Source: UBA4615 sp964399635 (GTDB taxonomy: Bacteria; Pseudomonadota; Gammaproteobacteria; Burkholderiales; Burkholderiaceae_E). Taken from it: DNA of 64,000 nucleotides. The stretch is taken from contig CAYNRU010000007.1 of assembly GCA_964399635.1 (NCBI GenBank), positions 1 to 64,000 of the forward strand, read 5' to 3'. The notes beneath the pieces are model-generated. The model was given only the letters and a program-made list of their open reading frames with translations, ran no database searches and was not told where the DNA came from. Of the stretch, positions 43,334-51,907 are shown piece by piece. The position numbers were made by a program, and so were the translations under genes. Numbering within the stretch: the first letter of the stretch is position 1; each line of letters begins with the position of its first letter.

Positions 43334-44740
43334 TCAGGGGTACAGCAGCTTCGGCAGCCACAGCACCACGCCCGGGAAGAACGTGATGATGATCAGCGTC
43401 GCGAACAGCGGCACCATCCAGGGCAGCACTGCCTTCACCGTCGCCTCGAAGCCGAGCCGCGAGACCTTCGCCAGCACGAACAGCACCATCCCCACCGGCG
43501 GCGTCAGCAGCCCGATCATCAGGTTCAGCACCATGATCAGGCCGAAATGGATGGGGTCGATGCCCAGCTTCATCGCGATCGGCAGCAGCACCGGCACCAG
43601 GATCGTGATCGCCGCGATCGTCTCCATGAAGCAGCCGACGAACAGCAGGAAGATGTTCACCAGGATCAGGAACACCCACTTGTCGCTGGTGATCGAGAGC
43701 ACCCAGCGCGCGATCTCGTCGGTCACCTGGGTCGTGGTGAGCACCCATGCGAAGATCGACGCGGCGGCGACGATGAACAGCACCGAGGCGGTCGTCTCGA
43801 TCGTCTCCATGCTGATCTTCACCAGCATCCGCCAGGTGAGCGTGCGGTACCAGACGAAGCCGAGGAACAGCGCCCACGCGACCGCGGCCACGGCAGCCTC
43901 GGTCGGCGTGAACAGGCCCGAGGCCATGCCGCCGATCAGGATCACCGGCGTGAGCAGCGCCATGAAGGCCTCGAACTTGAAGACCTTGTCGGCGATCAGC
44001 ACCGCGGCCAGCGGCACGCCGAACTTCACGCTGCCACCGAGCGACTCGTTGCCCCACAGCACGTAGAGCGCGGTCGCCGCGACGACGATCGCGCCGAGCT
44101 CGCCGAACGCGCGACCCATCCGGGGCCAAGAGAACGCGATGTCGGCACCGTAGCCGCGGGTGTGCGCGTAGTAGGCCACCATGCCCATCATGAACAGCGC
44201 CATGAGCGCGCCCGGCACGAATCCGGCGGCGAACAGCTTGCCGATGGAGGTGTTGGCCTGCACCCCGTAGATCACCATCGGCAGTGACGGTGGGATGATC
44301 GGGCCGAGCGTCGAGGACGCAGCGGTGATGCCGACGGCGAACTCCACCGGGTAGCCGTGGTCCTTCATCGCCTTGATCTCGATCGTGCCCAGGCCGCCGG
44401 CGTCCGCCACCGCGGTGCCCGACATGCCGGCGAAGACCACCGAGCCCACGACGTTGACGTGGCCCAGGCCGCCCTTGAGCCAGCCGACCAGCGCGAGCGC
44501 GAAGTTGTAGATCCGGTTGGTGATGCCGGCCGAGTTCATCAGGTTGCCGGCGTAGATGAAGAACGGCACCGCCAGCAGCGGGAACGAGTCGACACCGCCG
44601 ACCATCCGGTGAATCACCGTCAGCGGGGGGATGTTGCCCGACAGCCAGATGTACACCAGCGAGCCGATGCACATCGCCATTGCGATCGGTATGCCTGCCG
44701 TCAGCGCCGCCAGGAACGAGGTGAAGAGGATCGAATTCAT
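43334..44740 (-). CDS. dctM: TRAP transporter 3, large permease DctM
   Basis: A 468-residue permease, about 40 residues longer than the other DctM proteins here, the extra length lying in the central region (YYAHTRGYGADIAFSWPRMGRAFGELGAIVVAATALYVLWGNESLGG). Signatures: SFPLLAVPFFIYAGNLMNSAGI, WLKGGLGHVNVVGSVVFAGMSGTAVADAGG, LGPIIPPSLPMVIYGVQANTSIG and IGLLTPPVGMVLFV. Last gene of the minus-strand GntR-linked operon. Confidence 0.95.
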   Translation of the reverse strand: MNSILFTSFLAALTAGIPIAMAMCIGSLVYIWLSGNIPPLTVIHRMVGGVDSFPLLAVPFFIYAGNLMNSAGITNRIYNFALALVGWLKGGLGHVNVVGSVVFAGMSGTAVADAGGLGTIEIKAMKDHGYPVEFAVGITAASSTLGPIIPPSLPMVIYGVQANTSIGKLFAAGFVPGALMALFMMGMVAYYAHTRGYGADIAFSWPRMGRAFGELGAIVVAATALYVLWGNESLGGSVKFGVPLAAVLIADKVFKFEAFMALLTPVILIGGMASGLFTPTEAAVAAVAWALFLGFVWYRTLTWRMLVKISMETIETTASVLFIVAAASIFAWVLTTTQVTDEIARWVLSITSDKWVFLILVNIFLLFVGCFMETIAAITILVPVLLPIAMKLGIDPIHFGLIMVLNLMIGLLTPPVGMVLFVLAKVSRLGFEATVKAVLPWMVPLFATLIIITFFPGVVLWLPKLLYP

Positions 44741-44753
44741 GGGTCGGGTGCCT

Positions 44754-45347
44754 TCAGTCCTCGGTCTCGCCCGGTCGCTCGAGCAGGCTCCAGCCGCGCC
44801 GCTTGTGTCGCAGCGCGACCTGCACCGCGCGGAAGGTCATCATCGCGAAGCCGAGCGCGACGGCCCCGTAGATCCACACCATCGACAGGTCGACCACGGT
44901 CATGTTCAGGTTGACCATCTTCGGCATCAGCTCGATCGACAGCCAGGTCGCGTAGGCGAGAAACAGGATGCGGACCGCGTCGACCGCCGTTGACATCGCG
45001 CGCGCGATCGGCGCCGACATCCAGCGGTAGATGAACTCGACGTGGATGTGATTGTTGCGCCGGACCGCCATCGAGGATCCGATGAAGGTCACCACGATCA
45101 GCAGGTACCGGGCGATCTCCTCGGTCCATGCGGCCGAGTCGTCGAGCACGTAGCGCGTGAAGAACTGATAGAAGACCGTCAGCGCCAGCGCCCAGAAGAA
45201 CGCGAGCGTCAGCCAGTCCTCCCAGCGGTAGCCGGACAGGTCGATCGGCGCGTCGGTCGCGTGGAAGCGGCCGGACTCGTCGAGCACGGCCTCCCCCCCG
45301 AACGGATCATCGTCGCCGGGGAGGGGAGCCTTGGCAGGGGCGGTCAT
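44754..45347 (-). CDS. dctQ: TRAP transporter 3, small permease DctQ
   Basis: A 197-residue subunit with a 45-residue hydrophilic N-terminal extension (GDDDPFGGEAVLDESGRF) before the first helix, unlike the other DctQ proteins. The fingerprint FFTRYVLDDSAAWTEEIARYLLIVVTF is intact. It is 13 bases upstream of dctM 3 and separated from dctP 3 by a hairpin. Confidence 0.92.
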   Translation of the reverse strand: MTAPAKAPLPGDDDPFGGEAVLDESGRFHATDAPIDLSGYRWEDWLTLAFFWALALTVFYQFFTRYVLDDSAAWTEEIARYLLIVVTFIGSSMAVRRNNHIHVEFIYRWMSAPIARAMSTAVDAVRILFLAYATWLSIELMPKMVNLNMTVVDLSMVWIYGAVALGFAMMTFRAVQVALRHKRRGWSLLERPGETED

Positions 45348-45402
45348 GGCGTCGGGTGCGAGTGTGCGATTCGAGCGACGGGCTCGGCGGCATGCAGACG
45401 AA

Positions 45403-45426
45403 AGAGCCGGCGCGCGGGCCGGCTCT
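45403..45426 (-). terminator. GC-rich hairpin between dctP 3 and dctQ 3
   Basis: AGAGCCGGC (45403-45411) pairs perfectly with GCCGGCTCT (45418-45426), six-base loop. On the coding strand the stem ends in CTCTTTCGTC, giving a short pyrimidine run that suits partial termination. Third of four such hairpins at this operon position. Confidence 0.6.
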
Positions 45427-45453
45427 CTCGGCGCAACGGGCGAGCCCGGTGCG

Positions 45454-46425
45454 TCACTTCAGGGCGACGATCCGGTCGTAGTCCTTGCGGTCGTAGCCGA
45501 GCTGCTCGGGCGTGAAGTTCTTCAGCACGGCGTCGACGAAGCTCTGGCGGTTGACCGTCACCACGTTCAGGCCCCTCTTCTTGAACTCGTCGACCAGCTC
45601 CGACTCGCGCTTGACGATCTGCGCCGTCCCGCGGGCCGCGGCCTCCTGCGTCACCTCGGTGAAGATCTTCTTCTCGGCGTCGGTGAGCTTGGTCCACACG
45701 TGCGGGGCGATCTGCGTGACCACGCCGTCGACGATGTGGCCGGTCAGCATGATGTGCTTCTGGACCTCGTAGAACTTCTTCGCCTCGATCGTGGTCAGCG
45801 GATTCTCCTGAGCCTCGACCGTGCCGTTCTGCAGTGCGAGGTAGACCTCGGCGAAGGCGATCGGCGTCGGGTTCGCGCCGCAGGACCTAGGCGTCGCCAT
45901 GTAGGCGGGCACGTCCGGCACCCGGATCTTCAGGCCCTTCATGCCCGCGCAGTCGTTGAACGCCCGGTTGGAGGTGGTGTGGCGCGCGCCGTAGTACGTG
46001 TAGGCGGTCATCACGATGCCGGTCTTCTGGCGGTAGCCCTCGGCGAGTTCCTTGAACACGTCGCTCTTGGCGTAGGCGGCCTGGTGGGCGGCGTCGCGGA
46101 AGATGAACGGGTAGTAGGCGACGCCCACGCGCGGGAAGCTGCGCGCCGCGAAGGACGGCCCGCTGATGATCATGTCGACCGTGCCCAGGGTCAGGCCCTG
46201 GTTGATGTCCGTCTCCTTGCCGAGCGAGGAGGCCGGGAACACCTGGATGTCGAACTTGCCGTTGGTGCGCTTCTTGATCTCCTCTGCGGCCCAGACCGAC
46301 TCGGTGTGGTAAGGCTCCGAGACCTCGTACACGTGCGCCCACTTGAGCTTGGTCTGGGCCAGCGCGGGTGTCGCGCCGACCACGAGGGCGGCTGCGGACA
46401 GCATCATCGTCGCGAACAGTTTCAT
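45454..46425 (-). CDS. dctP: TRAP transporter 3, solute receptor DctP
   Basis: A 323-residue receptor with a Sec signal ending TPALAQ. The binding strand is MKGLKIRVPDVPAYMATPRSCGANP and the helix FAEVYLALQNGTVEAQENPLTTIEAKKFYEVQKHIML is typical of sialic acid/sugar-acid-type DctP proteins. Its operon also encodes an IdnD-like dehydrogenase, so an aldonate or uronate is the likely ligand. Confidence 0.93.
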   Translation of the reverse strand: MKLFATMMLSAAALVVGATPALAQTKLKWAHVYEVSEPYHTESVWAAEEIKKRTNGKFDIQVFPASSLGKETDINQGLTLGTVDMIISGPSFAARSFPRVGVAYYPFIFRDAAHQAAYAKSDVFKELAEGYRQKTGIVMTAYTYYGARHTTSNRAFNDCAGMKGLKIRVPDVPAYMATPRSCGANPTPIAFAEVYLALQNGTVEAQENPLTTIEAKKFYEVQKHIMLTGHIVDGVVTQIAPHVWTKLTDAEKKIFTEVTQEAAARGTAQIVKRESELVDEFKKRGLNVVTVNRQSFVDAVLKNFTPEQLGYDRKDYDRIVALK

Positions 46426-46474
46426 GTCGTCTCCTTCTCGATCCGTTGGGGATTCAGTCGTGCGGTGGTGGGGA

Positions 46475-47518
46475 TCAGGCGCCTGCCGGCACCAGCTGGA
46501 CCTTCATGCTGACGGTCTTGTCGCGCGCCAGGCCGATCGCGTGAGCGGCGTCGGTCAGCGGATGCGCGCCCGACAGCACCGGGCGCACGTCGACGCGGCG
46601 CTGCGCGATGGCGCGCACCGCCTGCTCGAACACGTTGCCGAACCGGAACGAGCCGCGCAGGTCGAGCTCGCGCGCCATGATCTGGTTGGCCATCAGGTGC
46701 ATGCCCTCGGGCGGCAGCGTGCCCACCTGGACGATGATGCCGCCCCGGCGCACCGTCTCGATCGCGGCGCCGAGCGCGCCGGGCGCGCCCGACACCTCGA
46801 AGGCGACGTCCGGCTCGCCGACCACGTCCGACAGCTTCGCGCCTGCGGGCAGCAGGTCGGTGCGCACGGCGATATCGGCGCCCACCCGGCGCGCGACCTC
46901 GAGCGGATGGTCGACGACGTCGGTGATGGCGATACGTGAGGCGCCCGCCAGCCGTGCCGCGAGCACCATCATGCAGCCGATGGTGCCGGAGCCGGTGATC
47001 AGCACGCTGCGCCCGAGCAGGGGTCCCGCGCGGTTGACCGAATGCAGCGCGATCGACAGCGGCTCGGACATCGCGATCTCCTCGAGGGAGACGTCGGTGT
47101 CGACCGGCACGCACTGCGTCTGCGGCATCGTGAAGTATTCCTTGAACAGGCCCTGCATGTGCGGGAACACGCTGGCGCTGCCGAGGAAGCGCATGTTGGC
47201 GCAGAGGTTCTCCCGGCCCTCGCGGCAGCCCGGGCAGCGCCCGCAGGGCCGAGACGGGTTGATGGCGATGCGGTCGCCCGCCTTGACGCGGGTGACGCCG
47301 GCGCCGATGCCGGCGACCACCCCGGAGGCCTCGTGGCCGGGCACGAGCGGCTCGCGGATCTCGAAGCTGCCGTTGCGGCCGTGGAAGTAGTAGTGCATGT
47401 CGGAGCCGCAGATCCCGGCGGCGCCGAGGCGGATCAGCACCTCGCCGGGCCCCGGCGAGGGCATGGGCACGTCGACGACCCGCAGGTCTTCGGCGCCGTG
47501 CACCTGGCATTCCAGCAT
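46475..47518 (-). CDS. Zinc-dependent dehydrogenase, L-idonate 5-dehydrogenase-like
   Basis: A 347-residue MDR enzyme. Catalytic zinc ligands: Cys in AGICGSDMHYY, His-Glu in VPGHEASG; structural zinc: CGRCPGCREGRENLC. Cofactor site GSGTIGCMMVLAA. MRFLGSASVFPHMQGLFKEYFTMP matches L-idonate 5-dehydrogenase (IdnD) and related polyol dehydrogenases. It is the first gene of the minus-strand operon and divergent from gntR with a 100-base shared promoter region holding an operator. Confidence 0.85.
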   Translation of the reverse strand: MLECQVHGAEDLRVVDVPMPSPGPGEVLIRLGAAGICGSDMHYYFHGRNGSFEIREPLVPGHEASGVVAGIGAGVTRVKAGDRIAINPSRPCGRCPGCREGRENLCANMRFLGSASVFPHMQGLFKEYFTMPQTQCVPVDTDVSLEEIAMSEPLSIALHSVNRAGPLLGRSVLITGSGTIGCMMVLAARLAGASRIAITDVVDHPLEVARRVGADIAVRTDLLPAGAKLSDVVGEPDVAFEVSGAPGALGAAIETVRRGGIIVQVGTLPPEGMHLMANQIMARELDLRGSFRFGNVFEQAVRAIAQRRVDVRPVLSGAHPLTDAAHAIGLARDKTVSMKVQLVPAGA

Positions 47519-47603
47519 CGCTGGGTCTCCTCAGTTCGTTCTCGATCCGGAAAGGTACAGCAGGTCCGGCCTTCGCGGTGCAAGCGCGGCACTGTCGACA
47601 CCC

Positions 47604-47619
47604 TGTACACTAGTATACA
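47604..47619. promoter_or_regulatory. GntR/FadR-type operator overlapping the gntR start
   Basis: TGTACACTAGTATACA is a palindrome at 14 of 16 positions. The last base is the A of the gntR ATG at 47619, so a bound protein would block transcription start and translation start together. AT-rich against its surroundings; the TGTA-TACA ends are typical of FadR-subfamily sites. Confidence 0.75.
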
Positions 47620-48347
47620 TGTCACGCATGCCCCGGGCGCCGGGTGCGGCCGTCCCCGGCCAGGCCCTCGTCCCCTACCTGTATCGCGACCTGCGCGAGC
47701 GGATCGTGTCGGTGGCGCTGCCGCCCGGTGCGGCGGTCTCGGAGAGCCGCGTCGCCGACGGCTACGGCGTGTCGCGCACGCCGGTGCGCGAGGCCTTCAA
47801 GCGGCTCGCCGAGGACGGCTTCCTCGACGTCGTGCCGCAGGTCGGCACCTTCGTCGCGCGGATCGACCTGCGCCTCGTGCGCGACAGCCACTTCGTGCGC
47901 GAGACGCTCGAATGCCGGATCGTCGAGCTGGCCTGCGCCCGGATCGACGACGCCGCCCGCGCCCGGCTGCGCGACAACATCGCGCAGCAGCGGCGCGCGC
48001 TCGCCGACCACGACGCCGGCGCCTTCTTCCGCGTCGACGAGGCGATGCACGAGGCGCTGGCCGGCATCGCGGGTCACCACAGCGCCTGGCAGGTGATCCA
48101 CTCGGCCAAGGCGCAGCTCGATCGCGTGCGCCACCTGTCGCTCGCCAGCGCGACGCGATCGCGCCTGCGCATGGCCGAGCACCGAGCGATCGCCGACTGC
48201 GTGATCGCCGGCGACGCGGCGGGCGGCGTCGCCGCGATGCGCGTGCACCTCGCGACGGTCTTCGACGCCATCGACACCATCGCCGCCGGGAACGCGCATT
48301 ACTTCACCGACTCCGGCGTACCCGCGCTGGTGCCGCGGCCGGCCTGA
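47619..48347 (+). CDS. GntR-family transcriptional regulator (FadR/FCD subfamily)
   Basis: A 242-residue regulator. The winged helix (residues 20-85) has LRERIVSVALPPGAAVSESRVADGYGVSRTPVREAFKRLAEDGFLDVVPQVGTFVA; the all-helical FCD domain follows with FVRETLECRIVELA, DEAMHEALAGIAGH (metal/ligand His) and MRVHLATVFDAID. The start at 47619 lies at the edge of the operator with no room for a ribosome site; the ATG at 47628 is an alternative, also without one, so a leaderless mRNA is possible. It probably represses both divergent operons. Confidence 0.88.
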   Translation: MSRMPRAPGAAVPGQALVPYLYRDLRERIVSVALPPGAAVSESRVADGYGVSRTPVREAFKRLAEDGFLDVVPQVGTFVARIDLRLVRDSHFVRETLECRIVELACARIDDAARARLRDNIAQQRRALADHDAGAFFRVDEAMHEALAGIAGHHSAWQVIHSAKAQLDRVRHLSLASATRSRLRMAEHRAIADCVIAGDAAGGVAAMRVHLATVFDAIDTIAAGNAHYFTDSGVPALVPRPA

Positions 48348-48415
48348 GGCCGCGCCGACCCTCCCGCCTTCCGACCTTCTCGCCCTCGCCCGACCGACGT
48401 TCCAACGGAGTCTCC

Positions 48416-49660
48416 ATGACCCGAATCGCCCGAATCCGCGCCACGCCCGTCACCGTGCCCCTGGAGGCGCCGCTTCGCCACAGCAACGGCGCGCACTGGG
48501 GCCGCTTCGTGCGCACCCTGGTGGAGGTCGAGACCGACGACGGCTACGTGGGCCTGGGCGAGTTCGGGGGCGGCGGCGAGACCGCGAGCGCCGCGATCGA
48601 GGGCCTGATCGGGCTGCTGCGCGGCCACGACGTGTTCCGCCTCGAGGCGATGCGCTTTGCGATCTGCAACCCGACCGCGAGCCTCTACAACAACCGCACC
48701 CAGATGCACGCGGCGCTGGAGTTCGCCTGCCTGGACATCATGGGCCAGAAGCTCGGCGTGTCGGTGTCGGAGCTGCTCGGCGGGCGCGTGCGGGACGCGG
48801 TCGAGTTCGCCTCCTACCTGTTCTTCAGACATGCCGACGAGCGCACCGGCGAGGGCGAGGTGCGCACCCCGGAACAGCTGGTCGCGCATGCGCGCGCGCT
48901 GCGCGCCGAGCACGGCTTCACGTCGCACAAGATCAAGGGCGGCGTCTTCCCGCCGATGCACGAGCTGGCCTGCTACCGGGCGCTGGCCGAGGCCTTTCCA
49001 GGGGAGCGGATGCGCCACGACCCCAACTGCGCATGGTCGCTGGCCGATGCGATCGCGTTCGGCCGCGGCATCGAGGGGCTGAACAACGACTTCTTCGAGG
49101 ACCCTGTGTGGGGCATGCCGCAGATGGCGCGGCTGCGCGAGTTCGTGCGCATCCCCACCGCCACCAACACGGTCGTCGTCAACTTCGAGCAGCTCGCCGC
49201 CAACGTCGCGCAGCGCGCCGTCGACGTGATCCTGCTTGACACCACATTTTGGGGCGGCATCCGGCCGTGCATCAAGGCCGCCGCGGTGTGCGAGACCTTC
49301 GGGCTGGGCGTCGCGGTGCATTCGTCCGGCGAGCTCGGCGTGCAGCTTGCGACCATGCTGCACCTGGGCGCGGTGGTGCCCAGCCTGGGCTACTCCGCCG
49401 ACGCGCACTACCACCACCTGCGCGACGACGTCATCGTCGGCGGCAAGATGACCTACCGCGACGGGCGCATCGCGGTCCCGAGCGGGCCTGGCCTGGGCGT
49501 GAAGCTCGATGCCGACAAGGTGGCGCGCTACCACGCGCTCTACCTCGAGCTCGGCGCCTATCCGTACGACCGCGACCCGGCGCGCCCCGGCTGGTACCCG
49601 CTGATCCCCAATGCCGACTGGGCGGACCCCGCGCTTGCCACCCGGCCCGCGCTGCGCTGA
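48416..49660 (+). CDS. Glucarate dehydratase-like enolase-superfamily enzyme
   Basis: A 414-residue enzyme. Lys-x-Lys in SHKIKGG (near residue 172), metal ligands in HDPNCAWS, FFEDPVWG and an Asn in ATNTVVVNF (the Asp/Glu/Asn set of the glucarate dehydratase group), Asp in ILLDTTFWGG and a His in HSSGELGVQ. It dehydrates a hexarate or aldonate to a 2-keto-3-deoxy acid. First catabolic gene after gntR on the plus strand; the 68-base gap has CGGAG near the start. The exact sugar acid is open. Confidence 0.85.
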   Translation: MTRIARIRATPVTVPLEAPLRHSNGAHWGRFVRTLVEVETDDGYVGLGEFGGGGETASAAIEGLIGLLRGHDVFRLEAMRFAICNPTASLYNNRTQMHAALEFACLDIMGQKLGVSVSELLGGRVRDAVEFASYLFFRHADERTGEGEVRTPEQLVAHARALRAEHGFTSHKIKGGVFPPMHELACYRALAEAFPGERMRHDPNCAWSLADAIAFGRGIEGLNNDFFEDPVWGMPQMARLREFVRIPTATNTVVVNFEQLAANVAQRAVDVILLDTTFWGGIRPCIKAAAVCETFGLGVAVHSSGELGVQLATMLHLGAVVPSLGYSADAHYHHLRDDVIVGGKMTYRDGRIAVPSGPGLGVKLDADKVARYHALYLELGAYPYDRDPARPGWYPLIPNADWADPALATRPALR

Positions 49661-49673
49661 AGGCGCCGGCCCG

Positions 49674-51116
49674 GTGAGCCCCGAGGCCATGCGACTCTCG
49701 GACCGGACGCTGGCCGGACTGCCCGCGGGGGTCGCGTCGCCGGCCTACGACCGCGGCCGGTCGGCCGTCGGCGTGGTGCACCTGGGCGTGGGCAACTTCC
49801 ACCGCGCCCACCAGGCGGTGGTCTTCGACGACCTGCTCGCCGCCGGCGATCCGCGCTGGGGCGTGTGCGGCGTGAGCCTGCGGCGTCCGGCGATGCGCGA
49901 CGCGCTGCACCCGCAGGACGGGCTGTACACGGTGCTGGTGCGCGACGGATCGGGCACCCGGGCGCGCGTGATCGGCGCGCTGCGCGCGCTGCAGGTCGCC
50001 CCGGAGGCGCCGGCGGCGGTCATCGCCCGCCTCGCCGCCGCCGACACCCGGCTGGTCACGCTGACCATCACCGAGAAGGGCTACGACGAGACCGGTCCGG
50101 CCAGCGCGGTCGGCCTGCTCGCCGCGGGGCTGGCCGCGCGGCGCGCCGCGGGCGGCGCGGGGCTCTCGGTGCTGTCCTGCGACAACCTCTCGCACAACGG
50201 CGCGCGGCTGCACGAGCGTCTGCTGCGCGCGGCGCATGCGATCGACCCGGCGCTGGCCGCCTGGGTCGGGCGCGAGGTCGCCTGCCCCGGCACGATGGTC
50301 GACCGGATCGTGCCGGCGACGGTGGAGGCGGACCGCGCCGAGGCGCAGGCACTGCTCGGCTGCACGGACGCCTGGCCGGTCGCGGCCGAACCCTTCGCGC
50401 AGTGGGTGGTCGAGGGGCGGTTCGCGGGGGAGCCGCCGCCGCTGGCGGCCGCTGGCGTGCAGGTCGTCGCCGACGTCGCGCCCTGGGAGGCGATGAAGCT
50501 GCGCCTACTCAACGCGGCCCACTCCGCGCTCGCCTACCTCGGCGCGCCGGCGGGCCTGGCGAGCGTCGACGCCGCGATCGCGCAGCCGGTGCTGCGCGCC
50601 TTCGTGGCGCACCTGTGGCGCGAGGCGACGCCGACACTGCCGGCCGCGGTGCGGCGGGAGGCGCCCGCCTACGGCGCGAGCCTGCTCGCGCGCTTCGACA
50701 ATCCGGCGCTGCGCCACCGGCTGCTGCAGATCGCGATGGACGGCTCGCAGAAGCTGCCGCAGCGGCTGGTGGCGACCCTGCGCGAGGCGAGGGCGAGCGG
50801 CGCGCCCCACGACGCGCTGCTGTGGGCGGTCGCGGCGTGGATGCGCTACCTCGCCGGCGTCGACGAGCGTGGCGGCGCACTGCCGCTCGATGATCCGCTC
50901 GCCGCGCGCCTAAGGGCGCTGGCCACGGCACCCGGCGACACGGCGGGCACGGTGCGCGGGTTGCTCGGGGTGGCCGAGGTGTTCGGCGCCGACCTGGCAG
51001 GCGACCCCGCGCTGGTCGCGTCGCTCGCACGGGCCCTCGAGGCGCTGCGCGTACGGGGCTCGATCGGTGCGCTCGCTGCCGCCGGCATGCCCGGCGCGCT
51101 ATCATCCGCGCCTTGA
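49674..51116 (+). CDS. Mannitol dehydrogenase/fructuronate reductase (UxuB-like)
   Basis: A 480-residue NAD-dependent polyol/uronate dehydrogenase. GVVHLGVGNFHRAHQAVVFDDLL is the nucleotide motif, TITEKGYDE, SCDNLSHNG and KLRLLNAAHSALAYLG (catalytic Lys and Asn-x-x-His) mark the active site. The family reduces fructuronate/tagaturonate or oxidises mannitol and arabinitol. Starts: GTG 49674, used here, or ATG 49689, which gives the usual N-terminus MRLSDRTLAGLP and is equally plausible. Confidence 0.88.
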   Translation: MSPEAMRLSDRTLAGLPAGVASPAYDRGRSAVGVVHLGVGNFHRAHQAVVFDDLLAAGDPRWGVCGVSLRRPAMRDALHPQDGLYTVLVRDGSGTRARVIGALRALQVAPEAPAAVIARLAAADTRLVTLTITEKGYDETGPASAVGLLAAGLAARRAAGGAGLSVLSCDNLSHNGARLHERLLRAAHAIDPALAAWVGREVACPGTMVDRIVPATVEADRAEAQALLGCTDAWPVAAEPFAQWVVEGRFAGEPPPLAAAGVQVVADVAPWEAMKLRLLNAAHSALAYLGAPAGLASVDAAIAQPVLRAFVAHLWREATPTLPAAVRREAPAYGASLLARFDNPALRHRLLQIAMDGSQKLPQRLVATLREARASGAPHDALLWAVAAWMRYLAGVDERGGALPLDDPLAARLRALATAPGDTAGTVRGLLGVAEVFGADLAGDPALVASLARALEALRVRGSIGALAAAGMPGALSSAP

Positions 51117-51147
51117 CGGCACGCGCGACGCACGACTGGGGGAAGAC

Positions 51148-51885
51148 ATGAGCGGACGACTCGAAGGCAAGCGGATACTGGTGACCGCAGCAGGGCAGGG
51201 GATAGGACGCGCGAGCGTGCTGATGATGGCGGCCGAGGGCGCGACGGTGATCGCCACCGACGTGAACGCCGCGCTGCTCGATTCACTGAAGGGCGTGACC
51301 GGCGTCGTTACCCGCAGGCTCGACGTGCTCGACGACGCCGAGGTCGCGGCAGTGGTGGGTGCGCAGCCGCTCGACGTACTGTTCAACTGCGCCGGCTGGG
51401 TCCACCAGGGCGGCATCGAGCAGTGCACCGACCACGACTGGGACCTGAGCTTCAACCTCAACGTGCGCGCGCAGTGGAAGACCATCGCCGCGGCGCTGCC
51501 GGGCATGCTCGCCGCAGGCGGCGGCTCGATCATCAACATGGCCTCGATGTGCTCGAGCCTGAAGGGCTTCGCCAACCGCTTCGCGTACGGCGCCAGCAAG
51601 GCGGCGGTCATCGGCCTGACCAAGTCGATCGCAATCGATTATGTCGCGCGTGGCATCCGCTGCAACTGCATCTGCCCGGGCACGGTCGACACGCCCAGCC
51701 TGGGCGACCGCATCAACGCCTTCGCCGATCCGGTCGAGGCCCGCAAGATGTTCGTCGCACGCCAGCCCATGGGCCGGCTCGCGACGCCTGAAGAGATCGC
51801 GCCGATCGCCGTCTACCTCGCGAGCGACGAGTCGCGTTTCGCCACCGGCCAGCCGTTCCTCGTGGACGGCGGCACGATGATCTGA
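51148..51885 (+). CDS. SDR, 2-keto-3-deoxy-sugar-acid dehydrogenase-like
   Basis: A 245-residue SDR. The cofactor site TAAGQGIGRA (Ala-Ala-Gly-Gln in place of Gly-Ala-Ser), FNCAGWVHQGG, catalytic Ser in INMASMCSSLKG and the YGASK pair are the pattern of the BDH2/2-keto-3-deoxy-L-fuconate dehydrogenase subgroup. GGGGGAAG precedes the ATG. The FAH-family gene follows within 22 bases, as in the non-phosphorylative L-fucose and L-rhamnose routes where this SDR oxidises C4 and the hydrolase splits the 2,4-diketo acid. Confidence 0.82.
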   Translation: MSGRLEGKRILVTAAGQGIGRASVLMMAAEGATVIATDVNAALLDSLKGVTGVVTRRLDVLDDAEVAAVVGAQPLDVLFNCAGWVHQGGIEQCTDHDWDLSFNLNVRAQWKTIAAALPGMLAAGGGSIINMASMCSSLKGFANRFAYGASKAAVIGLTKSIAIDYVARGIRCNCICPGTVDTPSLGDRINAFADPVEARKMFVARQPMGRLATPEEIAPIAVYLASDESRFATGQPFLVDGGTMI

Positions 51886-51907
51886 ACCCCAACCAAGGAT
51901 AGGAACC

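Noticed and set aside
43220..44287. Plus-strand frame of about 355 residues opposite dctM 3
   Set aside because: Repetitive His-Arg-Gln-Asp composition as with the complement of other permeases; no start signal or motif.
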